Positions 1 to 10,949 of a stretch of DNA of 64,000 nt are shown here, in pieces (the stretch's first letter is position 1; every line of letters begins with the position of its first letter). A program made the translations under genes and the position numbers. Source of the stretch: Bombyx mori (lineage: Eukaryota; Arthropoda; Insecta; Lepidoptera; Bombycidae). A model generated the notes under the pieces. The model made no database searches. It saw only the letters and a program-made list of their open reading frames with translations, and was not told the DNA's origin. The DNA is taken from assembly GCF_030269925.1 (NCBI RefSeq), contig NC_085135.1:7812753-7876752 (forward strand). Direction: 5' to 3'.

Positions 1-124
1 TTGTTTTTGAACTCATTGCATTTGCTTTAAGTTATCAATAACTTTTATAAAATTTGTTTTCTATATAGGATAATAGTATATATATTTAAATTGTGCATTG
101 TATTTGTATTGCATTGATTAATTT

Positions 125-3082
125 ATGAGTAATTCATGTGACGACCTTTATCTTTCTGCCAATGAATCTCTTTCTCCTGTTTCTTCGTTAAATGAGGATA
201 GTTTTTGTTCAGTAACTGGTACTCTTGGTGACTGTGTACGACGATGTTTTAGCAAAAATTCGGGCCTACTAAATTTATGTCACATTAATGCGCAAAGTGT
301 GCCCAGTCATTATAGTGAAATTCTAGAAAGTTTTGATAATACTGACGTTCATGCTGTGCTGATATCCGAGAGCTGGCTAAAGCCTCATCTTCTTTCCACT
401 AGTTATCCTCTTCCTGGTTTCGATTTGATTCGGAATGATCGTGTTGATAGGAGAGGCGGCGGCGTTGCTATCTACCTTCGCAGTGTTTTTTCTTATAAAA
501 TCCTCGACTGTTCTCCACCAAACTGTTCAACCTCTGCTGAGTTTCTTTTTTTGGAAGTTTCCGTTAAGGGAGTTAAATTAGTGCTGGGTGTTGTTTATTG
601 TCCTCCCACTGTAGATTACTTCTCCAGTCTCGAACCAATTCTGGAATCCTTAGGCTCAAAATATTCACATCACGTCATTATGGGTGATTTCAACACCGAC
701 CTTGCAGTTCATTCACCTCGATCCTGTAAACTCTTGGCTATCGTCGAATCTGCTAATCTTCAAGTCCTGCCTCTACAAGCCACTCATTGGAACAGTGATG
801 GGAATGACACCTGGCTTGATCTAATTCTTACTTCCTCTCCCACCCTTGTATCATCTCATGGTCAATATCCCGCACCTGGCTTCTCTCATCATGACCTCAT
901 TTTCCTCTCTTACTCCTTAAGTCCTCCGAAGTCCCAACCTAGGCTTATGAGCATACGTAGTTTCAAACGCTTAAATTTAGATCAGTTGCAAAAGGATGCG
1001 TCAGAATTAAAATGGGATGATTTCATGGCTACACCTTCTGTAGATGATAAAGTGCGTATTTTTAATGAAACTATCCTTAACTTGTATGATATCCATGCGC
1101 CTGTTAGGAAGGTGAAGATGAAGCGTCCTCCAGCTCCATGGATAACGAGAGGTGTGCGTATGTGTATGCGGCGTAGAGATAGAGCTTTTCGTAAATTCCG
1201 GAGGGACCGATGCGATGACAATTGGGCTTCTTATAAAATTGCGAGAAACCGGTGTAACCAGGTGATACGAAATGCTAAACGCCGCTACTTTCTACATAAT
1301 ATATCGTCTTCTTCAGTTGCTAATATCTGGAAGTTCCTCGGAACTCTAGGTATTGGCAAACAACGTCAATACAGCTTTCAGTCGGCAATTGGACTGGATG
1401 ATATCAATGTGCACTTTACTACAAGTATCCCGTTGGATCACCAGTCTACGCGCCGTACTGTGGAGTTTCTGGAAGGACTATCCCCTCCAAATATCGACCC
1501 CTTTAAATTTTCCACGGTATCTATGGGTGAGATCAAAAAGATAATCCTCTCTATAAGATCCAATGCTGTAGGTCACGACGGAGTGAGCCGCCAGATGATA
1601 GTGCTGATTCTCGATTGTCTTCTTCCATCGTTACAACATTTAATCAATTCATCTTTGTCCTCTGGTACTTTTCCTGTACAGTGGCGCAAAGCATTTGTGA
1701 TTCCCTTACCCAAAGTCTCTAATCCGACTCTTCCTACTCATTTCCGTCCCATATCGATTCTCCCTTTTCTGTCCAAGGTGTTGGAGGCCTGTGTACATAG
1801 CCAACTGTCCCAGTTTGTTCATAAGAATGGTTTAATAAACTCTCTACAGTCTGGCTTCAGACCAGGCCACAGCACCATCTCCGCTCTCCTCAAAGTGACA
1901 GGCGATGTTAGGGCTGGAATGGAGGATACTAAAGTCACATTGTTGGCTTTGGTCGACTTCTCTAATGCCTTTAATACCGTCAGTCACGAAATCCTTTTAT
2001 CTATCCTGTCCTATCTTATGATTTCGCCTGAGGTGCTGAAATGGTTTACATCATATCTTCGAGGGCGCCAGCAATCGGTCCGCATTGATGAGTCTTCGTC
2101 TTCATGGCGTGATCTAGATACTGGTGTCCCTCAAGGCGGAATTCTCTCCCCTTTGCTTTTCTCTCTATTTATCAATCTCATAACTCAGTCCCTTCAGTGT
2201 TCGTATCACCTGTACGCTGACGACCTACAGCTGTACTCGCAGGCTACTGTGGACTGTGTGTCTGAAGCGGTTCGCAGAGTGAATGGGGATCTAGAGGCTA
2301 TATGCGATTGGTCTGGTAGATTTGGTTTGACGGTCAATCCAACCAAATGTCAGGCGATTATTATTGGTAGTCCCCGTTTGTTGGGACGATTAGATTTTAG
2401 CTCACTCCCACCCGTAACTTATAATGGAGCAATTATACCTTTGAGCCCATCAGTCAAAAACCTTGGACTGTATATGGATTCTAGACTTGATTGGGCGGTA
2501 CAGGTGTTGAATGTTAGTCGGAAGGTTACTGGATCTCTGCGTGCCCTTTATCGCTTCAAGAACTTTCTCCCTTTCAAGATAAAGTTGATGCTTGTTCAAG
2601 CTTTAATCCTGCCCATAATTGACTATGGTGATGTATGCTATCTTGACCTGAATGCAGACCTTTTGAACAAACTCGACCGCCTTCTCAACAACTGCATTCG
2701 TTTCATTTTTAATCTTCGCAAGTATGACCACGTGTCTACTTACCGCTCCGAAATAAATTTTCTTCCTATACGCGAGCGCCGCAATCTACATGCTCTTACT
2801 GCGCTTCATTCTATACTAACATGCCCAACTCCTCCCTCCTATCTGACTCAGTACTTTAAATATTTACATTCTTCGCACGATAAGGACTTGCGTTCCTCTA
2901 ATAATTTACTCCTTCACTGTCCCACGCACAACTCTAGTTTAGTCCGTTCGTCTTTCGTAGTTCAATCTGTTCAACTTTGGAATTCACTTCCTCTTAATGT
3001 TAGGATGATCACTGATCGCCTAACTTTCAAAATAAAGGTACGCCAACTTTTTCTGGAGAAACTTAAAAACTTAACAATTTGA
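125..3082 (+). CDS. LINE ORF2: endonuclease-reverse transcriptase (985 aa)
   Basis: Encodes the protein that nicks target DNA and copies the LINE RNA at the nick. The AP-like endonuclease occupies residues of about 50-270, with HINAQSV near the start, LISESWLKP, the GDFNTDL motif and a late SHHD. The reverse transcriptase spans about 470-760, with FRPISILPFLSKVLE, SGFRPGHST, LVDFSNAFN, GVPQGGILSPLLFS (about residue 667) and the catalytic YADD (about 697). The ORF is open for 985 codons without stop or frameshift, the usual size for a CR1/Jockey-type ORF2, and it starts at an ATG. The frame is intact; whether the element is active cannot be judged without its 5' end. Confidence 0.9.
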   Translation: MSNSCDDLYLSANESLSPVSSLNEDSFCSVTGTLGDCVRRCFSKNSGLLNLCHINAQSVPSHYSEILESFDNTDVHAVLISESWLKPHLLSTSYPLPGFDLIRNDRVDRRGGGVAIYLRSVFSYKILDCSPPNCSTSAEFLFLEVSVKGVKLVLGVVYCPPTVDYFSSLEPILESLGSKYSHHVIMGDFNTDLAVHSPRSCKLLAIVESANLQVLPLQATHWNSDGNDTWLDLILTSSPTLVSSHGQYPAPGFSHHDLIFLSYSLSPPKSQPRLMSIRSFKRLNLDQLQKDASELKWDDFMATPSVDDKVRIFNETILNLYDIHAPVRKVKMKRPPAPWITRGVRMCMRRRDRAFRKFRRDRCDDNWASYKIARNRCNQVIRNAKRRYFLHNISSSSVANIWKFLGTLGIGKQRQYSFQSAIGLDDINVHFTTSIPLDHQSTRRTVEFLEGLSPPNIDPFKFSTVSMGEIKKIILSIRSNAVGHDGVSRQMIVLILDCLLPSLQHLINSSLSSGTFPVQWRKAFVIPLPKVSNPTLPTHFRPISILPFLSKVLEACVHSQLSQFVHKNGLINSLQSGFRPGHSTISALLKVTGDVRAGMEDTKVTLLALVDFSNAFNTVSHEILLSILSYLMISPEVLKWFTSYLRGRQQSVRIDESSSSWRDLDTGVPQGGILSPLLFSLFINLITQSLQCSYHLYADDLQLYSQATVDCVSEAVRRVNGDLEAICDWSGRFGLTVNPTKCQAIIIGSPRLLGRLDFSSLPPVTYNGAIIPLSPSVKNLGLYMDSRLDWAVQVLNVSRKVTGSLRALYRFKNFLPFKIKLMLVQALILPIIDYGDVCYLDLNADLLNKLDRLLNNCIRFIFNLRKYDHVSTYRSEINFLPIRERRNLHALTALHSILTCPTPPSYLTQYFKYLHSSHDKDLRSSNNLLLHCPTHNSSLVRSSFVVQSVQLWNSLPLNVRMITDRLTFKIKVRQLFLEKLKNLTI

Positions 3083-3295
3083 CTTGCAATGTGTGTTCTG
3101 TGCAATATACTATTTTCTTGTACTGTATGTATATGTATATGTGGTTCTATTTCTTTGTTATATTTTTAAGTTGTGTTTAAGTGTGTATATGAATATGTAT
3201 GTGAATATGTGAGTATATGATAGAGATTATATATAGATATATGTGTAAATTTTATATTATTATCATTATATAAAATTGTGTACGTTGTTTGTGTG

Positions 3296-3297
<2 letters not shown>

Positions 3298-3330
<33 letters not shown>
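3298..3330. repeat. (TA)n microsatellite in LINE 3' UTR
   Basis: About 16 uninterrupted TA units inside the 3' UTR of the LINE at 1-3502. The sister LINE has CA/TA repeats at the equivalent place (46026-46066), so the microsatellite is probably part of the element family. Confidence 0.9.
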
Positions 3331-3331
<1 letters not shown>

Positions 3332-3502
3332 GTGTATGTGTTTATATATTGTATAATGTAGTTTGGTTGTTTCACATTAAGTTATGCACCTACCACAGGA
3401 TTCTCTACACCACCCTTGGTTGACTGGTAGAGAATGCCTCAGGCATTAAGTCCGCCATTGTACTTATGTGCATTAAGTTGAATAAATAAATAAATAAAAT
3501 CG

Positions 3503-3895
3503 TGAAAGCAAAATAAATGAACTACGGGAAACGAAAGCTAATATAACGTGACTCTTTCTTCAAGTGTCGTATTATTATATTTAGAGATAAAGGCAGAGTC
3601 GAGAATGGAGAACAATGTTGGAATTACTCAGACGGCTCTTTAAAGACAAACGACCAAATGGACTAGGAATATTAAGTTACGTGTTCGTTAGCTATTAAAG
3701 GGTCTTTCTTCGGTTTTCAAAGAAAATTACAAACCACTCCACGTCTCTTGTGATTTCTTGAGGTGTTATTAAAAATCCTTCCGGGATGCAACTCTTAGAG
3801 AAACTTTCAAAATATATTTCTCTAAATCTCAATTTCAGTATCTTAATTTAATTTAAAGTAAGTATTATTATTTCGAGGGTTAAAATACTATTTAA
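3503..3895. other. Unassigned AT-rich spacer
   Basis: About 390 bp between two LINE insertions. I see no ORF, tRNA-like fold, terminal repeat or recognised repeat in it. Confidence 0.5.
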
Positions 3896-4708
3896 GTGAC
3901 ATTTCGCTTAATTCTGTGTAACGCTGCGATTTCGTGTGTGGTTCATTGGTTCCGTATCAATAACCTATTATTGAATAGTAAGAAAACTAAATGTATTAAA
4001 TTTACTTTAAAATGTATTAAATCATCTTTAAATGTAAGACAAGTAGATAGTAGTGTAATTGTTTCTGAGGAATCATTGGAGCTTGTTGAGTCAACCGTAT
4101 TTCTTGGTATAACAGTGGACTCCAAACTGCAGTGGGGACCTCATATTCATAAATTGGCGAGTAAGCTCAGCTCTGCAGCATACGCAGTAAAAAAAATTAG
4201 AATGTTAACAAACGCGGACACGGCTCGTTTAGTTTACTTCAGTTACTTCCACAGTGTCATGTCCTATGGCATTTTGCTATGGGGCAATGCGGCCGATGTA
4301 GAAATGATATTTATTCTGCAGAAAAGAGCTATACGTGCTATTTATAACATGCACTCAAGGGAATCCCTGAGGGAAAAATTTAAAGAAATTAAAGTTCTCA
4401 CTATGCCATCCCAGTATATCTTTGAAAATTTGATGTATGTTCGTAAACACATTGAGGAGTTTCCTAAAATGTCGGACATACATAATAGAAATACTAGGAA
4501 CAAACACAAGCTTGTTGTGCCGATGAGTAGGTTACATAAGATACGAAATTCATTCGGGTGTTTGTCTGTGCGCCTGTACAACAAAATCCCACAAGATGTT
4601 CAGAACCTACATATACATAGGTTTAAGAAAACTATTAAAGAACATCTGTGCAATAAACTTTACTATAAAGTCAATGATTATCTAGAAGATTGCACAAAGT
4701 GGGAATGA
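3896..4708 (+). pseudogene. LINE ORF2 C-terminal fragment (about 270 codons)
   Basis: The fragment begins after the RT catalytic core: it has WFRINNLLLNSKKTK, FLGITVDSKLQW and SYGILLWGNA, the typical thumb and connection region of Jockey-superfamily RTs, then the C-terminal tail. The YADD box and the endonuclease are absent, so this is a 5'-truncated dead copy. The frame stays open to a natural stop at 4706-4708. The first codons (3896 to about 3930) may be flanking DNA, because the frame opens with a GTG and there is no methionine at the junction. Confidence 0.8.
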
Positions 4709-4978
4709 GTTGCTCGCTCCGGGCATTTCAATATTGTAATAATTGTTATGTTATAATTACTTATTGTAAAAATGAATATTTAAAAAAATCTAATATTAAA
4801 AAAAATAATTTAATATTTCAAAAAAAAAAAAAAAACATGCCCGCTGAGTTTCTTGCCAATTCTTCTCAGGACGGAGGCTAATTCTTGTGAATTGGCGGTA
4901 GTTCTTTTGACGTTCAACAAGTATGTACTTTCATTTATGTTGAATAAAACTTTTTTGATTTGATTTGATTTGATTTGA
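3896..4978 (+). mobile_element. 5'-truncated LINE, copy 1 of family B
   Basis: Covers the C-terminal third of an RT-type ORF, a short 3' UTR with an internal A-run (about 4818-4834), and a terminal tandem GATTT array (4955-4978). A second copy of the same family lies at 19168-20041 and matches almost base for base from 4124 onward. The exact 5' truncation point is uncertain (3.90-3.94 kb). The tandem pentamer tail instead of poly(A) is a family trait, since both copies have it. Confidence 0.8.
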
Positions 4979-5029
4979 ATACCTACGCGACATTTATTTT
5001 TGTAATTAAAGGTGCATTTTATTTGGTAG

Positions 5030-5282
5030 GTACTAGCTGACCCGACAGACTTCGTAGTGCCTCAATCGATAAAAAAAGACATATCAAGGGGACACATCAA
5101 AGGAAAAACAAAATTGTTTGTTTTTATATAAAATGCCGAGCTTTTTTATGTTTTCTCACCTTTTAAACCTTCCCTGGACTTCCACAAATCATTCAAGACC
5201 AAAATTAGCCAAATCGGTCTAACCGTTCTCGAGTTTTAGCGAGACTAACGAACAGCAATTCATTTTTATATATGGAGATTAG
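5030..5282 (+). repeat. Dispersed-repeat-like block, unclassified
   Basis: From CTAGCTGACCCGACAGACTT to a TATATATGGAGA end the text looks like the 3' tails of lepidopteran RTE-like elements (phrases such as CCAAATCGGTCTAACCGTTC and a TTTTTATATATGGA end). This is recognition from memory of the style, not a proven match. No ORF is present. Confidence 0.4.
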
Positions 5283-6239
5283 CATAAACGGTCCGGTGTT
5301 TTTAATTAAGCTTACTGCATTGAAATAGCTGAAGAAGTTTTTTGTTATAATATTTTTTCCAAATTTTAAACTTTAAATGGCTCTCCGGTAAAGTTGCAAA
5401 AATTTCGCTTGAACGAAGTAGTCTTTCACTCCTCGATATAATCGTAGTGTCGTCTTCTGTGACCATAAAAACTATAAAATAATCAAAACGTCAGAAATAA
5501 TATACTTGCAATAAAAACCGTAAGATAAAATCGTAAAGGTCGTTTTAATATGCCTACGACCCACATAAACCTATTACTATTATTTTGTTTGTTATTTAAA
5601 TGATTTTTTTATAGTTTTTTTTTTTGAAACTAATCAATTACGGAGGTCGCAGCCTAAGGTCTTAAAAAAAACCGAAACTGAATCTAAAGTTTATTAAAAT
5701 TAAAAAGATTACAATGAAACTTAAACTTAATTAATGCTACTGGTCTGTCTTCCGACGATGTGAGTTCAGAAGTCCGGGCCCCGTGGCTGGCTTCGAGGCT
5801 CCATGAGGTAAAGGTGCTGAATCGGCGTCCCCGCACTCAAGTGCGTCAATGTGCCATTTACGTCAATGCACGGTTTCTAGGGTGTTGCAATGCTGTCTCA
5901 GCGTTCACGACAGTCACGTACGCCAATGTATATATGTGGTAAAATTCCTATTGCATATCGGAATATTACATAGAGTTAGGGTATATAACAACTCTAATAT
6001 TTCGCTCATTGTTTATCGTTTTAAATCGTAGTGGTATTTTAATGCACTGTTCCGATAAGAACTGTCAAGCTGACACGAAAATGACACGCGTAACGTTTAA
6101 AATATCTTTTTCACCTTGATCATAACAAAGCCTGACATTGCCTAATTCGTGATAATAAATAAATAACTGTAAAAATTATCTCACTAGTGTTTGGAATCGA
6201 ATCTAGTCTCAAATTACAACATGTTTAGTGGCTTACGGT
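5283..6239. other. Unassigned non-coding DNA
   Basis: AT-rich, with a short GC-rich patch at about 5735-5880 next to an AATAAACTT-like polyadenylation motif on the minus strand (about 5685-5700). That patch could be the 3' end of a retroelement or transcript on the minus strand, but nothing identifies it. The short ORFs here show no recognisable domain. Confidence 0.4.
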
Positions 6240-6447
6240 TAAGTATAGGGACGAAATACATAAAATAGAATCAAAATTAGTTTATCGCAGCAATGACATG
6301 CATCGTTAATACTCGTACAGTTGTGAGTTTTGCATTCATGTGTGGAATGTCCATCGATTTAATCCCGCCTGAGATTCGAACACCGGTGCATGGCTTCAAC
6401 ACGAATGCACCGGATGTCTTATCGCTTAGGTCACGGCGATTTCAAAA
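6240..6447 (-). repeat. tRNA-derived SINE, minus strand
   Basis: Read on the minus strand, 6447-6355 has an A-box-like GTGACCTAAGCGATAAGAC followed by a B-box-like GTGTTCGAATCTCAGG, the spacing expected of a tRNA-derived Pol III promoter, with a stem-like GGTGCAT repeat between. The 3' body runs AT-rich to about 6240. This is a SINE head, not a working tRNA: the acceptor ends do not pair and no CCA-compatible end is present. The family is not named. Confidence 0.6.
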
Positions 6448-6478
6448 TTCGGTGTAAACGGTCTCAAAATATTATATC

Positions 6479-6844
6479 TGTTCGATTCGAACCCAGCGAC
6501 CTCGTGGCAGCCTAGGGCTCCGGAAACCAGCACGAGGTGCGCGTCGAACATGTGCCGCGATTCGCGGCGCCGTATGTATTATTTTAACAAAATATCATGC
6601 AATCACTCACCGGAACCGATGCCTTCGTCTTCTCACGCCGTATCACTTAGGGAGAAGGGTATAGGGCAGGAATGGATAAGGATTAGCGATGATACAATAC
6701 TTTAGCGTAGACCGTCAATATACAGGTACCGTCCCGTTCGAGAAGCAAGACAAAGTGACAGATGTCAAATCGCGACGGCACCGTCAAATCGCGACCCGTG
6801 TTGCCGTGGTAAGAATTCAAAAACTAACGGATTGGTTTCGAACA
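6479..6844 (-). repeat. 3' LTR of the BEL/Pao element
   Basis: 366 bp, bounded by TG and CA, with an imperfect terminal inverted repeat (TGTTCG/CGAACA). It is downstream relative to the minus-strand genes and differs from the partner at 13717-14082 at two positions by eye. Left flank ATATC. Confidence 0.93.
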
Positions 6845-6876
6845 GTCACCCGCCCGGACAGGTCCCCTACCTGTCT

Positions 6877-9800
6877 CTAATCAACTGGCAGCCGGGACAA
6901 CGTTGTGACCGCTCGTTTAAGAACCGAGTCCCCGACCAGAACCTCTGCAGACCGAGGGGTCCCATCCTTACCGGGAAACAGATTAACAATGCGCCCCCTA
7001 CGCCAACGCAGTGGCGGCAGGTTAGCATCCTTAACCAACACAAGGTCACCGACGTGAGGGGGACTGGTTCTATCCGTCCACTTAAAGCGCTGCTGGAGCA
7101 GATGTAAATACTTAAGGGACCAACGTTTCCAAAAATCTTGGGACATCTGCTGCAACATCTGGTATCGCCTCAACCGTCCAGGCTTGATATCCGAGAGGGG
7201 ATACTCCGGCAACGCATTGAGTGGCTGTCCTATCAAGAAATGGCCTGGAGTTAACGACTCCAAGTCATTCGGGTCTGAACTGAGCGGGCACAACGGCCGT
7301 GAATTAAGTACCGCTTCAATTTTACAAAATACCGTGGTTAACTCCTCAAAGGTGAGCGAGGTTTGCCCTATCACGCGCATCTAGTGAGTCTTAGCCGATT
7401 TTACTACTGCCTCGAAAATTCCACCCCAGTGGGGGCATCCTGGAGGACTGAAGGTCCACCGAATACCGCGACGAGAGAGGGCCGTTTCAATATCCACCTG
7501 GTTATTGTTCAAGAAATTTACTACATCCCGCAAGTAACGGTCCGCACCTACAAAATTCGTTCCGTTATCGGAGCGTATCTATTCGGGTAAACCTCGACGG
7601 GACACAAATCTATCCAAGCTCGCAATAAAGGCTTCAGTTGTAAGGTCGGCAACAACTTCAAGATGTACAGCTTTGGTTGAAAGACAGACAAAGACGCACA
7701 GATAAGCCTTAATTAACCTAACATTCCGCAAACGTGAAGCCTTGATCATGAAGGGCCCAGCGAAGTCCGTACCAACTCCAGAAAATGGCCTGATCTTCTT
7801 CACTCTGTCTGGGGGCAGATCTCCCATCTGAGGCTGCATCGTAGAAGCCTTAAGCCGATAACAGGGTAAACACCGGAACAGGACGCTCCGAACCGTACGA
7901 CGCCCCGACAGAATCCAAAATTCCCTCTGGAGGGATGCCAACAGCGCATTGCAACCGGAATGCGAATTTGCGATGTGGCGATCCATCACCAACAGGTCAA
8001 CTAACTGGCTCTTCTTGGGAAGTAAAAGAGGATGGCGCGCCGAATAAGGTAAATTGGAGTTACTTAATCTACCTCCCACTCGAATCAACCCCTGGCCGTC
8101 TACAAAGGGGCTAAGACGAGCGATAGCTCCACGAAGCTTAGGGCGCTCAATCCTTAGCGCCTTCAATTCTGAATGAAAGCTGGTGGCTTGCACAACTTCA
8201 ATTAATTTCAGCAGCGCCTTCTTCCGCTCGATGGGACACACAACAGGTGTCATATTGCGTTGAGACACCGACAAACGACAATTCCGAATAAACCTCAAAA
8301 TCCAGGCGGTAACCTTAACCAGCTTGTCCAAGGAGCTATAACGGTTGATGAGCAGATCCAAATCCAACCCCTGAATCACTCCTCGATCCTCGAACTGCGC
8401 CGGTGCAGCCACGAGACCTGGAGGAACTTCTATGCGAGAGGGAGGCCACTGAGAAGCCTTCTTGGTGAGCCACTGGGGACCCCACCATAACTGATGATCA
8501 ACTATTTCCGATGCTAAGCATCCCCGAGAAGCGCAGTCCGCCGGATTGAGCTCACCAGGCACGTGTCTCCATGTTAGAGGGACCTCAGAACCTTGAATCT
8601 GGGAGACACGGTTGGCCACGAAAACTTCAAGTGTATGAACCGAAGCCTTCAACCAGCACAACACTATCTGGCTGTCTGTCCAAGCATAGACAGTGTTTTC
8701 TAAATCAATAACCGACCGTAAACTAGTAGCTGTATGGTTTAACAACCTAGTCAACAGAGCGGCACCAGACAACTCGAGCTTCGGAATCGTCATGCGTGTC
8801 CGAAGCGGAGCGACCTTACTCTTAGCTAACACCAACCGTATATCAACCCTTCCAGTTGAAGAAACCGTTCGCAAGTATACCGCAGCTGCGAATCCGCGTT
8901 CCGAGGCATCCGAAAACCCGTGGAGAGACGCCTTGTATTTGCCCGCAGGAACCAGCTTCCGAAGTATTGAAACGTGGTTAATATCAGGAAGAGACGAGAA
9001 AAAGTTCAACCAATCCTTCAATAGGTCACCAGCAATCCCCTCGTCCCATGACAGGTTAGCAGACCACAGTCGCTGCATGAAGCACTTTAAGAGAAAAGTG
9101 ACAGGAGCGATCCAACCGTTTGGATCGAAGGTTCGAGCAATTGTGGAAAGCACCGTTCGCTTAGACCATACCTTTGGATTTTCCAACTCCACCCGATAGG
9201 TAAATTCGTCTTGAATCGGACGATATTGAATCCCTAGGACCGACAGCATGTTAGGGTTATCAACATTCTCGAAAAGATGGGGATCCTGTTGAAACTCCGT
9301 TGGCAAACCAGTCAACAACTCAGGACAGTTAGACAGCCATTTTCTCAACTCGTACCCGCTCCTGCTCAAAAGGCGGATCAGTTCATCCTTGCGTGATAAG
9401 GCCTCTTCGACACTGTCGGCGCCCGTACATACGTCATCGACATATAGGTCCCGTTCCAAAATGTCCGCAGCACGAGGGTAGTGCAACCGTTCCCTCACTG
9501 CCAGCACCCGCAAAGAACGAACCGCCAAATATGGACTCGACCGCAACCCGTAAGTGTTCGTGTTCAGTTCATACATTTTTATGGGCTCATCTGAGCTTTC
9601 ACGCCAGAGAATGAGTTGATACCGCCTATCCTCCGGATGAATCACCGTTTGCCTGAACATCATACGGATGTCTGCCACGAAAACGATCTGGTGCCTGCGG
9701 AAGCTCGTCAGTATGTCTGAAATGTCCCGGTTCAGCTTTGGACCCGAATGGAGACACTGATTTAACGAGACGCCGGAGGAGGTCGTGACCGAACCGTCAA

Positions 9801-10770
9801 ACACGACCCTAATTTTACCGTTAGGAGTTTTCAAAACCGCATGATGAGGCAGGAAACAGTGCTCCGTAGCACTCCAATCTACCTTGGAAACCGACATGTG
9901 ACCTAAGGATTCATACTCCCGCATAAAATCTACATATTTCTGCCGGAACACCGCGTCGCGCCTCATGCGTCTCTCCATTGACAAAAGTCTAGTCTCTGCT
10001 GCCTTCCTCGAACTGCCTAGCAGTGGGCGATTCGCCCGAAAAGGAAGTCTTAACAAGAACCGGCCCGAATAGAGACGACCCGTATTATTCTGGTAAAACA
10101 GCTCACATTCCTCCTCATCCGGGTTAACTCGATAAGCTGTAGGAGGTTCTTCTAGTTCCCAAAACCGTTGGACTACTTCCGAAAGTGTAGACCCGACCAG
10201 AAATTTGTCCGATTTCCTCGCAGCGACCGGCCGGAACGCAGGACCCAACAATACATGCCCTAATTTTGTGTCCATTGCAACCAAACCCTCCGCATGAAGA
10301 ACGCGCTTCCCAGTCAGGAGCAGCTTCCCTAGTACATCCGCCCCAAGTAGTACGTCTACTGGCCCCGGTGTGTCAAACTTGGGGTCCGCTAGCCGTAAGT
10401 CTGAAGTCAATGACCGTATGTAACTGTTTACCTTCACCGGAGGGTGACGACCTATCACCTCAGGCATCACCAAAGCTGAGACTCTAAACTGTAAGCGAGG
10501 GTTAGGATTCGATGAGAAAATAAATGAAGTGTGACCGATCACGTCCGAAATTCTAACATTGCCCACTCCACGAATAGAATAAGAAGACTTGTAAATAGGA
10601 TTGCCCAACCGTACTGCAAGGTTGCTCGACATAATACTGCCCTGTGCGCCGGAATCCAACAGAGCTCGAGCAAACACAGTGTTGCCATCCGAATCCAACA
10701 CCCGAACAGAAGCGGTAGGAAGTAAAACAGCTTCTGGGGCTGGGGCAACACTGCAGTGAGCGGCAATTTC
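6877..10770 (-). pseudogene. pol: BEL/Pao pol: protease-RT-RNase H-integrase, with two internal TAG codons
   Basis: One frame encodes protease (LLDSGAQGSIMS), RT with KIRVVFDGS and catalytic LYVDD near residue 420 of the 1040-codon main stretch (10701-7579), RNase H (GFSDASERGFAAAVY, near 595), an integrase zinc domain (HIANSHSGCN...CLPCYR) and GTDFAGPF with the first catalytic Asp. The frame then meets TAG at 7579-7581, reads on through IRSDNGTNFVGAD (second Asp region), meets TAG at 7381-7383, and finishes through the conserved integrase C-terminus to 6877. A third in-frame TAG at 10771-10773 separates this frame from its Gag-side extension (to 11142). There are no frameshifts in 3.9 kb. 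Most likely a recently disabled copy; stop readthrough is a remote alternative. Confidence 0.88.
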
Positions 10771-10949
10771 CTAGCGGGGGCCCGGGTCCCCGCTATCCCG
10801 GTCGGCGCGCGACGGAAGGTCGTAGCGTGCCAGCGGATCCCACGCTCCCACATAAGGCCCTCGTTTCCCGTCCCGCCTCATATACCTCCGCGTACGATGG
10901 CCAAACGGGCCAAACACTGGAGGGAGTCGCTCCAGCGTCGGCCGCTCCC

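Larger units (their letters stand above)
1..3502 (+). mobile_element. Non-LTR retrotransposon (LINE), CR1/Jockey superclade, 5' end outside window
   Basis: The unit holds one long EN-RT ORF, a roughly 400-bp 3' UTR with a TA microsatellite, and ends in a short tandem AATA tail at about 3481-3500 instead of poly(A). The same tail type closes the LINE at 45804-58046, and the two proteins are clearly homologous (both read ...SLLDLM/TWLDLI... and YADDLQ), so they are sister families. No ORF1 is visible, because the window starts only 124 bp upstream of ORF2. Clade assignment is from motif style and is not certain. Confidence 0.85.

Noticed and set aside
3166..3375. 69-codon minus-strand ORF
   Set aside because: Translation of the TA microsatellite and AT-rich LINE 3' UTR.
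6355..6447. Functional tRNA gene
   Set aside because: A- and B-box-like text is present, but the cloverleaf is incomplete and a SINE body follows.
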